Shown piece after piece: positions 1-31,459 of a DNA stretch of 64,000 nucleotides. Source of the stretch: Channallabes apus (taxonomy: Eukaryota; Chordata; Actinopteri; Siluriformes; Clariidae); contig CM060118.1 of NCBI GenBank assembly GCA_030522415.1, positions 16,248,651 to 16,312,650 of the forward strand, in the 5' to 3' direction. Each line of letters starts with the position of its first letter. Position 1 is the first letter of the stretch. The notes below the pieces were generated by a model that saw nothing but the letters and a program-made list of their open reading frames with translations, was not told the DNA's origin and did not search any database. The position numbers were made by a program, and so were the translations under genes.

Positions 1-41
1 TGTGTGTGTGTGTGTGTGTATGTGTGTGTGTGTGTGTGAAA

Positions 42-73
<32 letters not shown>
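1..73. repeat. TG/AC microsatellite
   Basis: A (TG)n run is followed by an (AC)n run, giving a short imperfect inverted repeat at the very start of the window. Confidence 0.95.
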
Positions 74-109
74 GCGATGAGCTGAGGAAGAAAATGTTTT
101 TTGAACCTC

Positions 110-525
110 TGTATTGAGAATTTCTTTTGCTTTACTCGCGCGACCACATGTGTGTTATGATAAACGGTACACGCGCTGACCGAACACAAAATATGTTTTA
201 CACACACACGTGGTATATCAAACGTGTTATAGTAAACAGTACATGCGTGCACGGATATTGATTATACCAGTAAGAGATGAGCACTAAGACCCAGCAGGGG
301 AGACGATTACCCATAATTCGCAGCGCAAGAGAGAGAAAAACCGTTGGTTCAGTTGTGATGACGTGATACTTGCCGTCAAAACAAGAAGCGCATGCGTGAA
401 ACATGATACTTGGTGCTCGTAAACCAAGACAACGCTCATTTACCAAAACAAAATTTATTAAAAATCTTTGCTTGTCTTGCGGAACACTCGTAAACCGTGT
501 TATTCGTAATCCGAGGTTTCACTGT
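110..525. repeat. Degenerate DNA-transposon-like repeat
   Basis: The stretch ends with the motif TTCGTAATCCGAGGTTTCA and holds related degenerate units such as GTGTTATAGTAAAC. Similar motifs recur near 22.8 kb, 52.6-53.0 kb and 55.8-56.5 kb. No coding capacity is visible. The family is not identified. Confidence 0.4.
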
Positions 526-1341
526 AAATGTATTAATTTAAATTCATTAATTTATTAATCTAAATAAGTGTAGGGAATATTTCATTTCTAGTGTATTTCA
601 TGATATTATGTGTGCACGAGAACAGAGTGTTTTCTTTCTTTGACCTCGACACTCTGCACTATCAGCAAACATACCTTAGTATAAACTATGTTCAGGTCAT
701 AAAACTGTTGGAGGCTCCTAACTAAGAACAACTCCCAGGCTGCTGTTCTTCTCCATATGATCTTTTATAAACATTCCGGACCAGATGTACCCACTCCTAT
801 ACCCCTCCTTTTGGTACTTTTGAGTTCCCTGGTACCAGGTGGAACAAGCAGAATACAGGCAAAGCACTGAGTAGACAAAAGGGGGTCTACCAAAATTCAA
901 GAAATCCTTACAATAAGCCATTGAGTCTGCTTGTAAAAAAGCTTTCATAAGAATACAAATGTTTTTCTGAACAAATAGCTTTTTCCAGTAACACATATAC
1001 ATTTTGTGCAACTTCCCCTGTGCGAGGTTTACAAATACCATTGTTCACATTCAGCTTGGTAAATAAAGTCTATTATTTTATTAATATATATTTTTTTTAA
1101 TCCTACTGGTTCAGTCGCTAGTCCTAAAAGGTGCATCTGTAGATTTTACAAATTGTGTGATTTGAAATTTTGGAACTTTTCGTAATTGATCCCAACATTT
1201 GAGTGAATAGAAATTTCCATAAATGTCTAATTATAAATGTCCATCGTGGAAAGCTTCAGTGGTCTGAATTCAAGTTTGTTGTTCAGAAAAGCAAGAATGC
1301 ATCTGCGTTTTTCACAAATCAGTTTGCTATATTGTTCCTTC
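526..1341 (-). other. 3' UTR and downstream flank of the SLC43 gene
   Basis: This follows the transporter stop codon on the minus strand. Reverse-strand AATAAA motifs (plus-strand TTTATT, for example near 1075) could serve as polyadenylation signals, but the cleavage site cannot be fixed. A 107-codon minus-strand open frame at 718-1041 has no recognisable domain and is not called as a gene. Confidence 0.4.
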
Positions 1342-20730
<19,389 letters not shown>

Positions 20731-22384
20731 CTCCTGAAAAAAAGTACATGTACATTTGTTCTTGCATAGATATATAATAATACAATGTTGCACCATGAGG
20801 CAAATAAAACAGATATTGAAATATATGACATACTGTACAGTATGTCAGATCCGATAGAATAATCTGATTGGATGAGAGGTATTCCACGAGTGGTGATATA
20901 CAGCATAACAGCCCGGGGATATTTACTGTAACTATATGTTACACTCCACATCACAGGTGTTTTAACAATTGATAATTACAATAACTGTCAGTCACCCAGG
21001 ATGAGTGATTGTACTGTAGGTCGATAATATCTGTGGTTAGTTAGTTCCACCAGTTTGGCAGAGCAAAATAACTGGTTAAATACATACAGTAAACAAATCA
21101 TAATCTGTTGACAATATCTCAAGAAAAAAAAACACTCAAGGCCATGCTGTTGTGCTGAATATCGGCATGGCTGTGATATTTTCTGCACTTAGGAAGAGGT
21201 TGATTTCTTAGTTGGCTCTCTAGACCTCATTAGTTTGTGGGGTGTAACCAGAGTTTAGACTCACCATTACTCCCAGTTTCTCAATAAAATGTAACCATAT
21301 GCATAAAGTAAATTGAGGCCAGGCACTTAGGTTATCTGTTGAGATCATAGTGAAAAAACATAGCTTAAGATACGGTCTGCTATTTCAAATGCTGTGGATA
21401 AATCAGTCGACAGAACTCTTCCTGTTTAATTTGGGCAGGGTGATGATGAAATCCATTGCTAGATGACACTATGGCCAATGTGGTATTGGTATGGGCATAA
21501 ATAGCTAGTTAATTTTATAAAAGGGGCTGTGGATTTGCTGAGGTTAGTGCATGTGATTTCTTGCTCAATGTTGCAGGTGATGACTCCAATGAAGCAGGAA
21601 GGGAGGAAAATTTGCTTCTTGCTAGATTAATTTGGAGAATACTTGAACATTCCTGGAACTTTGTTGGAACAAGACCCAGATAGAGGAACACTCTGATCCA
21701 GATGCGCCACGGATGTTATGTGGATATGCTGGAGGTGAAGCAGATCCAAGTACTGTATGCTCTGGATTGAAGTCATTCAATCAAATCATTGGTGTTTTTA
21801 GATGTTCCAAGTTGCTGTGGTCGGTCAAAAAGGTTATAATTGGCTGTAGAACTGTACTGTACTTATCTTACAGTTAAGTACTTCTTAAGTATCTTCAAAT
21901 TTACTTAAATATCAAAATGTCTGTGGTTTTATCAGTTCAGTGCTAAGACCTAGTAAATGTCACTCTCTCTCTCGCTCTTCACTGTAAATGCAATGTTTTG
22001 TCACTATCTGAACACATTTCTGAATTCAAACACCTGGTATATGATTGAGCACTTCATGGAGGGAATGCAAATCATGCATTACAAATAACAGCAAGTGCTA
22101 GTTTTACCATTTCAAATACTGCTGTACAAACCACTGTGGCTTTATAATGCAACACCATGAAGTAATGTAGTGAATTAGAAAGTACAGATATTTGTTGTGA
22201 AGTGGTAATGGAGTAAAACTAATAAAACTATGAGGACAGACACATGGAAAGTTTTTCTTAATTCTGATGATTCATGATGCTCTTGACCTGTATCTGCTTG
22301 CTTTTATGCACTGTGCTGCCACATGATTGTCTGATTAGCTAACTGCATGAATGATCAAGTGTATGTATGTACAGGGAAGTTGAC

Positions 22385-22800
22385 TGTATATACACACTGA
22401 TCAGCCATAACATTATGACCACCTAAGAGTAATATTGAGTAGGTCCCCCCTTTTGCCACCATAACAGTGAAGCACTGTGTGTTCTGACACCTTTTTATCT
22501 ACACTATCGCTTCTATTGGATTGGCCTATACGGGCCAGCCTTCTCTCCCCATTTGCATCAGTGAGTCTTGGCCACCCATGACCCTGTCGCCAGTTCACTA
22601 GTTTTTCTTTATTGGATTACTTATGGCAGGTCCTGACCACTGCAGCCTGGGAACTGATTATCAAGAGCTGCAGTTTTGCAGTCGCTCTTTGCACCTCTAG
22701 CCATCACAATTTGGCCCTTGTCAAAGTCACTCAAATACGTACAGTATGCTTGCCCATTTTCCTGCTTCCAAAACACTTTTTCACTTGCTTTCTAATACAG
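22385..22800 (-). mobile_element. DNA element of the ACTGATCAGCCATAAC family
   Basis: Starts CACTGATCAGCCATAACATT then ATGACCACC and runs to CTTTCTAATACAG. It is shortened compared with the 18.4-kb copy. Confidence 0.6.
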
Positions 22801-22990
22801 TTCAACCTTGGATAGCGAGTATAATTCGTTCCGGAAGCGTGCTTGTAATCCAGTGCACTCATATATATCAAAGTGAAAAAATAATGAAAACTCAGATAAT
22901 TCTTTCCACAACCCAAAAATATTCATATAAAAATTATTAATTCAAAATATAAAGTAAAAATTAGACAAATCAACCTGCACTTTAACTTTG
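22797..22990. repeat. Degenerate repeat, TAATCCGAGGTTT-like family
   Basis: TTCAACCTTGGATAGCGAG and ATTCGTTCCGGAAGCGTGC resemble the repeats at 110-525, 52.6-53.1 kb and 55.8-56.5 kb. Confidence 0.4.
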
Positions 22991-23130
22991 AAAAGAATAG
23001 TGGCTGGTGTGAGACAAGCAAGAGGAGGAGATGGGAGGAGGACTGTTTAGGGAGACTTTCACCCACACACAAACACACACTGACACCTACTCAATATTAG
23101 GCCATATTTATAAATATATAAAAGGCCCCT

Positions 23131-23135
<5 letters not shown>

Positions 23136-23177
<42 letters not shown>
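23136..23177. repeat. TA microsatellite
   Basis: Uninterrupted (TA)n. A second (TA)n run lies at 23535-23596 and a (CA)n run at 23403-23428. Confidence 0.9.
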
Positions 23178-23179
<2 letters not shown>

Positions 23180-23532
23180 CAGGATTTGACATTGGCACCC
23201 GCCCACCTGCCAAATGCGGGTAACATTCGGCTGTGGCGGGTAATAACTTTAGTCTCACTAGCCACTTTGGCGGGTAGTTTATTCTTTGGTATGACAATAT
23301 ATTTTTGTTGTAGTTTTCTCTAAAGTCATCCGATATAATAAACGCATTGCGACGTAATATTACGCGCATAAAACGCACATGAATGTAATGATGACATTTA
23401 ATACACAAACACACACACACACACACACTTTTACTTCCTGTTTGGTGTGTGTGCATCATTTCCTTAAAGGGCTATTGCTTCTCAACAGGATGAGAATGTT
23501 TGCCCCTTTCGCATACTGTAGGTTATTTACTG

Positions 23533-23534
<2 letters not shown>

Positions 23535-23596
<62 letters not shown>
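23535..23596. repeat. TA microsatellite
   Basis: Uninterrupted (TA)n of about 30 units directly upstream of a LINE tail. Confidence 0.9.
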
Positions 23597-23601
<5 letters not shown>

Positions 23602-23624
23602 TTTTTTTTTTACGTATACCTTTA

Positions 23625-23752
23625 TCCTGCACTTTCTGCTAATTGCACTTCTGGTTAGACCTAAACTGCATTTCGTTGCCTTGTACTTGTACATGTGTAA
23701 TGACAATAAAGTTGAATCTAATCTAATCTAATCTAATCTAATCTAAAATATA
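23625..23752 (+). mobile_element. LINE 3' tail
   Basis: TTGCACTTCTGGTTAGACC, CTGCATTTCGTTGCC and TGACAATAAAGTTGAATC followed by (TCTAA)n is a common fish non-LTR 3' end. No coding part is attached. Confidence 0.6.
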
Positions 23753-24536
23753 TATAAAAAGTAATCACTATTAAAATCTATTTAGATTTCATGTTGAATG
23801 ATAGAAAATTCATCAGTTGATTGAATTACCTCACACTATAAAGAGTCAACACTACAAGATAGACCAGAGTCCATTGTCCTAACTCAGAATTCTGATATAA
23901 TAATACATAATGAATAATAATACCTGATAATAGGACACAACACACTAAAATGATAAATGTTCTGAGTTGCTGTATTTTTAATATCAGAATGAGTTCAGTT
24001 GTACTGAATCTGTTATTTTTCAATTTCATGTGGTAAGAGGCTTGAATTTAAGTTCAATAAGCAGAATATACTGTTCATGTTTGCATGTTTTTATATTGGG
24101 AGCTACTGTATCTTAACAGTACTGAATACTTGACTACTACTATAGTGATACAGTGTGTGCTGTCATTTATAAGTAAATCTAGATCTAACAAACATTAACG
24201 TATCATGGTGAAGAAAAAAACTGTGATTTTCTGATAACAAAATTGTGGCTAGTAAACAGGCTGAATGGTGAGTGACTCCGGAAATCCACTAGCCACATTG
24301 GCCAGTGAGCAAAAAAGTTCATGTCAAACCTTACACAGCAGTTAGTGGTTGTTAGTAACACAGCAGTATATAGTATAGTACATTATTTATATCCTACATA
24401 ATCTGAATGATGAGATCGAATTAAAATAATAATAACTTGGTTATATCCTTGGTTATAATTTCCAGTATTGTTTAATATCCAATCACTATTTCCCCCACAA
24501 ATCAGACACGGACAGAAGGTGTGTACATAAACTTAC

Positions 24537-25010
24537 CAATTAAAGTCAAAGTAATTCGTCTTGAGATTAAAATAAAAAATAAAAAGATGGTGAGTCCGCG
24601 TTAACTTTTCGCTTATTCCGTTTGCTGGTGTGACTTCTGCACAACCGTAAGTGACGTGAGGTGTCTCTCTCTCTCTCTCTCTCTCTCTGTCAGTTTCTCT
24701 CTCTTCACATGTGCGCTATAAATGGCAAAACACGCCCACACACACACACACACACACACACCCCTCCCACCCCTCTATAACGCTGGCTGTTTCCGAGGGC
24801 ACGCAATCAATTTATTTCGTCTGCAACTGGCACTGCGCGTCCCCGATGCTATCAGATTACCCTGCGTGGCAACTCTACAGTACAGTCCATGTCCCCCTCG
24901 GTTATTACTCACACTGCCGGATAGTCTCTGTGCTCTGGGGAGCAGCAGCAGTTGGTGCCCACAATTTTTGGTGGGACAGGACGACCTTATTAAAGGCATA
25001 GTCTTAAACT
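24537..25010 (-). promoter_or_regulatory. Possible slc43a1 promoter and 5' UTR exon
   Basis: This GC-richer stretch carries a CRE-like TGACGTGA (near 24650), a TC repeat and a CA repeat. A minus-strand donor (AATTG|GTAAGTTT at 24537) could end a non-coding first exon splicing to the acceptor at 20734. It is an inference from position and composition only. Confidence 0.25.
24664..24761. repeat. TC and CA microsatellites
   Basis: (TC)n at 24664-24688 and (CA)n at 24737-24761, within the candidate promoter stretch. Confidence 0.9.
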
Positions 25011-25649
25011 AAAAGTCTATCACTCAGTTTGTTTGTTTGTTTGTTTGTTTGTTCAGTATTGCAGTGGGTAAACTCTAGAGATGTTCGAAAATCTCAGGAG
25101 TTCAGAATCTTCTAAGATGCATAAACTCAATCATTTGGTTCCAACATCCGTGCCACACCTTTCCCTGTCTGTTATAATGCTTGGCGTGACTTTGTAAGGT
25201 TTTATAATTGTGCTGCTGCCTTATAATTGGCTGCTTATAGTACTGTTGGGTAGTTTTCAAGCATCAGTATATTACACGATATAAACATGTAAAATATAAT
25301 TGGAATTTAAAAAGTACTGTATCTGCATTGTGTTGTATCTCTGAGGGAATCAACTCAGTTGGTGACAATTTTGCATTGGAGTAGTCTGTGGCGTCCTCTA
25401 TTGGTTCTAAATGAATGACACAGTTTTTACTCTTAGTTAACTGTGCTTCATCTATGAGGTCCTCTATTTAAGGAGTGATAGTCATGCTGCTCCTGTGCTT
25501 CCAGTGATCCAGACCTCATCTGCCCTTTGCACCTACTGACTCGTCCCTATGCTGAAATCGACTTTATGTCAGCTTAAAGAATTTCTGTCATATTGAACTA
25601 TCACCTGCACAACAAACATGATGTCATATCATTTCTACTATATCTGTTA

Positions 25650-25945
25650 TCACCCAAATGAGGATGGGTTCCCTGTTGAGTCTGGTTCCTCTCAAGGTTT
25701 CTTCCTATTGCCATTTCAGGGAGTTTTTCCTTGCCACCGTCGCTGTCACCCTTGGCCTCCTCATCAGAGACATTTCATTCATCATTCATTCATCTCATTA
25801 TTACCTATACACATTTTTCTCACACATATACACTTACACTTTTTTCTTCTCTAAAAAATGTTTTAATTTTTTTTAAGCTGCTTTGAGACAATGACCATTG
25901 TTAAAAGCGCTATATAAATAAAAATTTATTGAATTGAATTGAAAT
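25650..25945 (+). mobile_element. LINE 3' tail
   Basis: GAGGATGGGTTCCCTGTTGA, AGGGAGTTTTTCCTTGCCAC and AAAAGCGCTATATAAATAAA followed by (TTGAA)n form a very common fish non-LTR 3' end. A SINE landed at its tail. Confidence 0.65.
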
Positions 25946-25950
25946 TCATG

Positions 25951-26323
25951 CGGCGGCGCGGTGGTGTAGTGGTTAGCACTGTCGCCTTGCACCTCCAGGG
26001 TCTGGGTTCGATTCCCCGGCCAGGCTCGATTCCTGTCTCTGTGTGCATGGAGTTTGCATGTTCTCCCCGTGCTTGGTGGGTTTCCTCTGGGTACTCCGGT
26101 TTCCTCCCACAGTCCAAAGATATGCAGGTTAGGCTAATTGGCGTTCCTAAATTGCCCGTAGTGTGTGTGTGAGTGTGTGTATGTGTGTGTGCCCTGCGAT
26201 GGATTGGCTCCCTGTCTAGGGTGTACCCCGCCTAGTGCCCGAAGTCTCCTGGGATAGGCTCCAGGTCCCCCGCGACCCTGAACACAGGATTAAGCGGTAT
26301 AGAAGATGAATGAATGAATGAAT
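25951..26323 (+). mobile_element. tRNA-derived SINE, full length, with target duplication
   Basis: The 5' head has an A-box-like TGGTGTAGTGGTTAGCACT and a B box GGTTCGATTCC, then the conserved body and an (AATG)n tail. The 10-bp direct repeat GAAATTCATG flanks it (25941-25950 and 26324-26333). It is the best reference copy of the family in this window and looks young. Confidence 0.93.
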
Positions 26324-26394
26324 GAAATTCATGCACCTTTTTCATTTGGCATTTCTTATTTCTTATCTTATTTTGATTATATGTTTCTAAAAAT

Positions 26395-26610
26395 GGCTAG
26401 TGGTTAGCACTGTGTCCTCACACCTCCAGGGACCAGGGTTTGAGTCCCTCCTCTGATCTCTGTGTGTGGAGTTTTTGTGGTTTTTTTCAGGGTACTCCAG
26501 TTTCCTTCCACAGTCCAAAAACATGCAGATTAGATGGACCTACCTTGTGTGCCAAGATCCTAGAGATGGACTCCTGTACGGGATAAGTGGTATAGCAAAT
26601 GAGTAATATA
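26395..26610 (+). mobile_element. SINE, degenerate copy
   Basis: TAGTGGTTAGCACTGTGTCC to ATAAGTGGTATAGCAAATGA, with internal deletions against the 25.95-kb copy. Confidence 0.65.
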
Positions 26611-26671
26611 TTATATCAATAATATCAATTTGTACTTTATTGCTATTTTTACACAATTTAAGCAATATCTG

Positions 26672-26757
26672 TGCCCTAAGTCTCCCTGGTTAGGCTCCAG
26701 GCCCCTGCAACCCTGTATACAGGATAAGCAATAGAAAACAACGAATGAATTAATGTT
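26672..26757 (+). mobile_element. SINE 3' fragment
   Basis: GGTTAGGCTCCAGGCCCCTG to (AATG)-like tail. Only the 3' quarter remains. Confidence 0.55.
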
Positions 26758-27046
26758 CCTGTGCAAAAAAAAGGCACTGATCTTTTTTTTTTAATTAAAG
26801 AATTAACAATTTAGTGTTTATTGTATGTATACCGTCCCTTTTGCCAATCCTTTGAACAGGGATTTAATCCCCAACTCCTGAAGTAATAATTTAAAACTTT
26901 CCCCATCATCAAACCACAATCTTCTTACATTTCCTTCATACATCTGCTTAATAATGACACTTGTCTGGACACACAACTCAATTATTTCACAAAGTTCTTT
27001 AGTTCATAGTATTTTCAGTCTTTAATATAGGCTCTCTAAGCTAAGC

Positions 27047-27162
27047 TAAATCCCCATAAACCATTTCCATCCATGATAAAGTAGGCAGGATGGTGCATCA
27101 AGAGGAGCAGAAATAGATGAGAGCATACTTAACCCTAACCCATCAGGTGTCCATCAGGTGTC
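27047..27162 (+). pseudogene. Decayed copy of the cytokine-like promoter and exon 1
   Basis: The block AAAGTAGGCAGGATGG, GCATCAAGAG, AGCAGAA and later CAGGTGTCAC matches 31358-31447 of the intact gene. The TATA box is TATAAA in the gene but GATAAA here. Similarity stops at the repeat insertion that begins near 27163. Confidence 0.75.
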
Positions 27163-27974
27163 ACTGCACTCTCAAGGAAAAAAGGTACACAGTGGTATAA
27201 ATAAAGTTCCTCAAAGAAATCTTTTTTACCTTTTCGATAAATGTACCCTTATGGCATGAAAAAGAGTATAAAATTTTTCTACCTTTTAAGGTACAATTGA
27301 ACTGAGGGTACATTGTTGTTTCCCCAAAATTAATTGCCTGACACTGTCTACACAGCCTCGCACTAATCAGCATTGTAAGGCCCTCCCACAAACCCCGATT
27401 TGCACCTATCATGTATAGAGATCATAGAGGTTCTGCTACCCAGAGCTGTTATGGGTCCACAGCAGTGCATGTTAAGCAGCAAAAAATACCATGAAATTGC
27501 CAGGTATGCAATGGTCACTTATGTCTTCAGTTGAATAGGAGCTGCTTTTCAAGAGTGGCACAAAGATGTGTATGACTGTGTATAGGGTGTAAGAGTGGGC
27601 TTTTACAAACCTAACACCCTTTTCCATCGTGCACTGTTTCTGTTTGCACTGTTTTACCATGAATGTGTGTCTTTGTATGGCCATATGTATGCCATAAATG
27701 TCTTCTGTGTATAAGATTGAATTTTGAAAGATTAAAATTTGAATTTGAATTTGAATTTGAAGATTGTCAGTGTCCCACTCCACTCAATCCTGGACATTTT
27801 CTTTGCCAGTGAGTAGGTTATGCATAGGGTGTAAGAGTGAGCTTTTTAATCTGAGTTATTTTGCCTGTCAGTTAACTATATTCTGAATAAAGTACAAACA
27901 AAAAATATGTTTCTTTTGTCCTCAAATTATTTTCTTGTAGCACATCCCTGTATCACATATGTACCTGACTGAAA

Positions 27975-28100
27975 GGTTTTGTCTTCTCTGAAGTTAATTA
28001 CAGCATTATTCATATGATATGTGCCAAGCCACAGTTGAAAATAAGAAACCTGTTCTTAATCTGTCTTGCCTGGTTAAATAAAGGTAAATAAAAATAAAAA
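27975..28100 (+). mobile_element. LINE-like 3' tail
   Basis: ACCTGTTCTTAATCTGTCTT then GCCTGGTTAAATAAAGGTAA with an A-rich tail, a common fish retrotransposon 3' end. Confidence 0.5.
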
Positions 28101-28439
28101 TGATCATATGATCATTCACACCTCCTTGCATATGGCATTTCTAAACAAAAAGAGTCTTAGAAAATTTAAATGAAGATATTGTTTTCTGTGAATAAGGGAG
28201 CAGGATGATTGTCACATAATTTTGAAGCAAAAACTCCCGGTTACAGGAGCCAGTTCACAAAAGTCTTGCACACAAATGCTATGAATGTGGTTTGTGGCCT
28301 TATTCCAGTGACTTTTTGTTGTTGATGTTGTTGTTGTTGTTGTTTTCAATAACCACACATAACTGACATTTTCACCAAAATACAAACTTGTACATACATG
28401 CAGCTGACATATTAGTGTAGTCCAGTTTCTGCTGATTAC

Positions 28440-28665
28440 TTTTTATAATTTAGTTTTATTTATTTTTATTTATTTTTTATTATTATTATTGTTATACTAT
28501 AACTTCCATTTATAATGTTCATTTATTTATTTATAACTATAAAATTTTTTATTGCGATTTTATTGTTATTTTTTAGTGCTGTGAAGCACTTTGGTTCAAC
28601 TTTGGTTGCTGTAAAGTGCTATATAAATAAATGTTGATTGATTGATTGATTGATTGATTGATACA
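28440..28665 (+). mobile_element. L2-like LINE 3' tail
   Basis: GCTGTGAAGCACTTTGGTTC and AAAGTGCTATATAAATAAAT followed by (GATT)n, as in L2-clade 3' ends. Confidence 0.6.
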
Positions 28666-29641
28666 GTGTAATCTGATCTTAGCATTTAATATGTTTATAA
28701 GTAACTGAAAAAGACACAAATGTCAAGACATGCCAGAACTTATTCAGGCCCTCAAAACACCTGCAAACCCAAGAGGATTACAGTAATTAAACTTTCTTAT
28801 TTAGCTTTTCATCCAATGATGTAAGCCCTGTGTACATTTTTCATTTATTTAAAGCCGTGACCATAATGACCATAATATTAGGTACAGTATATTGTACATG
28901 TATTGTTTACTATCCTCTGCCTACGATAACTTTTAGCTGGGGATAGCAACAGCTGTGATCTGAAGTTGCTGCAGTCATTTAAGAGTTTTCCAGATATGTA
29001 TAGTCACCAGGTTTGTGCATATCTCGCTACTGTGTTTTTGATGCTGACACAAAAATGCAATGTTATTTTGTGAAAAGTGGGTAAAAATTGGGACCTTAAT
29101 TTTAACGTACTGTATGTGAATTGTATTGTTTGTGAAAAGTTATTGTGTAGATGGAAAATTCTATTTTATATACTGTGCCATTTTAGTGTGATTGTATTTT
29201 GTGAAAGGTTTTTCATATTATAGAAATGTTTTATTTAGTTTAAATGTGTTTATTGTAAACCTGAAAGATATATTTTTACAGAATATTTTACTGTGAACAA
29301 AGGCAGTGTTCAAACAAATTTCATATATGTTCATAATAAATGAAAATCTTATTCAATAGGAAAATTACTTTTTTATAGTAAGGAACACATTAGACACCAT
29401 TAAGGTACAGAAGGGCTTGTCACAGGGTTGGTAACTTCAAGGACAAGATTTGTTCCTTTGATTAAGGTACAATAATGTACCATCAAGTTTATAAAACAAA
29501 AGGTAAATGTTGTTTGCCCATGTCCTTGATGGTACAAACAGAATTGGTAATTTGTTTCTATATTAAGGTACAGTTCTGTGCCATTGAAAAGTACTGCCCC
29601 AGTGACAATGGTTTGTATCTTCATTAGTACAAAACTGTACA

Positions 29642-30000
29642 GAGTAGACATAAGTAAGTTTGTGTTTGTAATATTTTTAGTTGTTTTAATTAGTGTAAAA
29701 TATTACAGTAATATTCCTATATGATATCATATGTTATTGTTAGGTTATTAATTTTTTTTTTATTTTAATGTAAAGTGCATTTTACAGTGTTTACTGTTCT
29801 CCTGATGCTGTTGGTGTGGCCTGTTGTTATTATTGTGTGAAAATACAGCGAGGCAGTTTGAAAGCCTTTTCAATTCTTTAATTTATTGTTGCTTGCTTGT
29901 ATACAGTAACACTACAATTTCTCCCTATATCCACAGATCAGGTATTACAAAAACATAAAAAATCAGGTTATTAATATCTATCTATCTATCTATCTACAGT
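29642..30000 (+). pseudogene. Decayed copy of cytokine-like exon 1 end, intron 1 and exon 2
   Basis: Matches 31448-31925 of the intact gene: GAGTAGACATAAGTAAG, then GTGCATTTTACAGTGTTTAC, then GTTCTCCTGATG. The signal-peptide part reads MFTVLLMLLVWPVV but reaches a TGA after a few codons, where the gene has the Cys-containing start of the mature protein. The following intron (TTATTGTTGCTTGCTTG, ACACTACAATTTCTCCC) is almost identical. The upstream of the two tandem acceptors is lost (AAAG instead of ACAG). Exons 3 and 4 have no counterpart. Confidence 0.8.
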
Positions 30001-31009
30001 ACCTACACATTTTATAGAGTTCACACTTCCACCAATAAAATTATAAAAAGTAAAGAAGTAATTAAAAACAACATATTCACTTTATAGATATCTCTGCGTT
30101 TAATTATGAAATTATATTGAACATTTTATGATTTTGGCTTAAAATGGAAAATGAAGGGATGGAAAGCAAACCAGAAATTGATAACTGTAGCTCAAACAAT
30201 AGATCCACTAATCAGTGTATGTAAGCCTATTGGTGAGGTGTGTATAGGGTGTATGGGAGAAGTACCAATGTATTCGCCTTTTTTTTTAACTAAGCCTCAC
30301 TGTAGATGTACTGTATGTTGCACAGCCTACAGCTTTTAAGTATGCTCATCATTTTTTTTTACGACGTCCTGGACAGCATCGATCACATGCATTAGAGAAT
30401 CATTCATGATATTTACCCATAAAACTGCCATAAAGACAATTTTAAAAGAAAGAAATAGTAAACAGGGAAAATGTGAATTCTGCTTTTCTGAGGAATGTTC
30501 ATTTATTAAGAATGAGGCTCTAACTCTGCCTGGCCAATCCTGCTTCTTGACTATTCACATCTGAGATATGTCGACTTTCGCTTTGACTTACACAGATACT
30601 TGAAGTTGATGTCTCACTGTCTGTTGAGAGGACAAGACAATTTCTTCAGGTGAAACTACCAATATGTTTGAACATAAAAAAACGTCACCATTAATACTAT
30701 TACTACTAATAATAATAATAATTAAGTAATAAAATTTTTTAAACATTATAAAAAATGTCTAAATATTTATAATATTATTTGGCTCTTGTCAAAGTGTCTC
30801 AGATCCGTAGACTTGTTAATTTTTCTTGTTTCCAAAACATCACTTTGTGAGTACGATATAAACAATGTTATCTACATCACCTGCCACAGGTTTTAATATC
30901 ATGACTGATCACATATGTTACATCTCATTATTATGAAATCATTTATGAAATTGAGTTGAAATGGATGTGTGTACAAAGCATGCGGTTAACACTGTGTGTG
31001 TGTGTGTGT
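30001..31009. other. Spacer between pseudogene copy and gene
   Basis: AT-rich. A fragment of the ACTGATCAGCCATAAC element family (30781-30915, ending TTTTAATATCATGACTGATC) and a (TG)n run (30991-31011) are the only recognisable parts. Confidence 0.4.
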
Positions 31010-31130
31010 GTGCCTTTCGATAGGTTGGCATCCCATTCTTGGTTTTCCTCGCCTTTGCCCTGAGCTCCCTAAAATAGGCTCCAGGCTGCTTGCAACCTTT
31101 CAAAGGATAAGTGATCTGGAAACGAATAGA
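31010..31130 (+). mobile_element. SINE fragment
   Basis: TGTGCCTTTCGATAGGTTGG to AAAGGATAAGTGATCTGGAA, a divergent copy of the 3' half of the SINE. Confidence 0.45.
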
Positions 31131-31299
31131 CGTGTGTAGGTGTATTTCAAGTTATTTCACGTGAGCAATCAGGATATAAAGACATACTGGTCTTCCACCA
31201 GAAGAGGTGTGATGGTGGTTGTGAGTCATACATAAGACTCATACACCACCTTCCTCCCCCCACACCCCACCAAAACAAGATGATTTCCCAAAAAGTGAA

Positions 31300-31400
31300 A
31301 GGGAATTGAGTAAGAATTCCTTAGAATTTAGGGTCCCCAGAAATCCTTTCCCTCCTTTATAAAGTAGGCAGGATGGAGCATCAAGAGCAGCAGAAGTACT
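31300..31400 (+). promoter_or_regulatory. TATA promoter of the cytokine-like gene
   Basis: TATAAA at 31358-31363 lies about 100 bp before the exon 1 donor, putting the start of transcription near 31388. TTTCC motifs upstream (GATTTCCCAAAA, CTTTCCCTCC) could bind NFAT-like factors, which is speculation. Confidence 0.6.
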
Positions 31401-31459
31401 TGAGCAGAAACTACATCATTCTCACGTACAAGACTACCAGGTGTCACCGAGTAGACATA

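Larger units (their letters stand above)
27163..29641. mobile_element. AAGGTACA-repeat DNA element inserted into the pseudogene copy
   Basis: The left side starts CTCTCAAGGAAAAAAGGTAC; the right side ends with several TTAAGGTACA units (29.4-29.6 kb) and ACTGTACAG. AAGGTAC repetition resembles fish ISL2EU-type elements, an inference. In the intact gene the flanks CAGGTGTCAC and GAGTAGACATAAG are joined without this 2.48 kb, so the whole block is an insertion. It also holds two LINE-like tails. Confidence 0.55.

Noticed and set aside
718..1041. 107-codon minus-strand open frame
   Set aside because: No domain, no homology I recognise, and its position beyond the transporter stop fits 3' flank.
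25939..26172. Recurrent peptide GGVVVSTVALHLQGLGSIPR in many places
   Set aside because: It is the translated SINE body, not a protein family.
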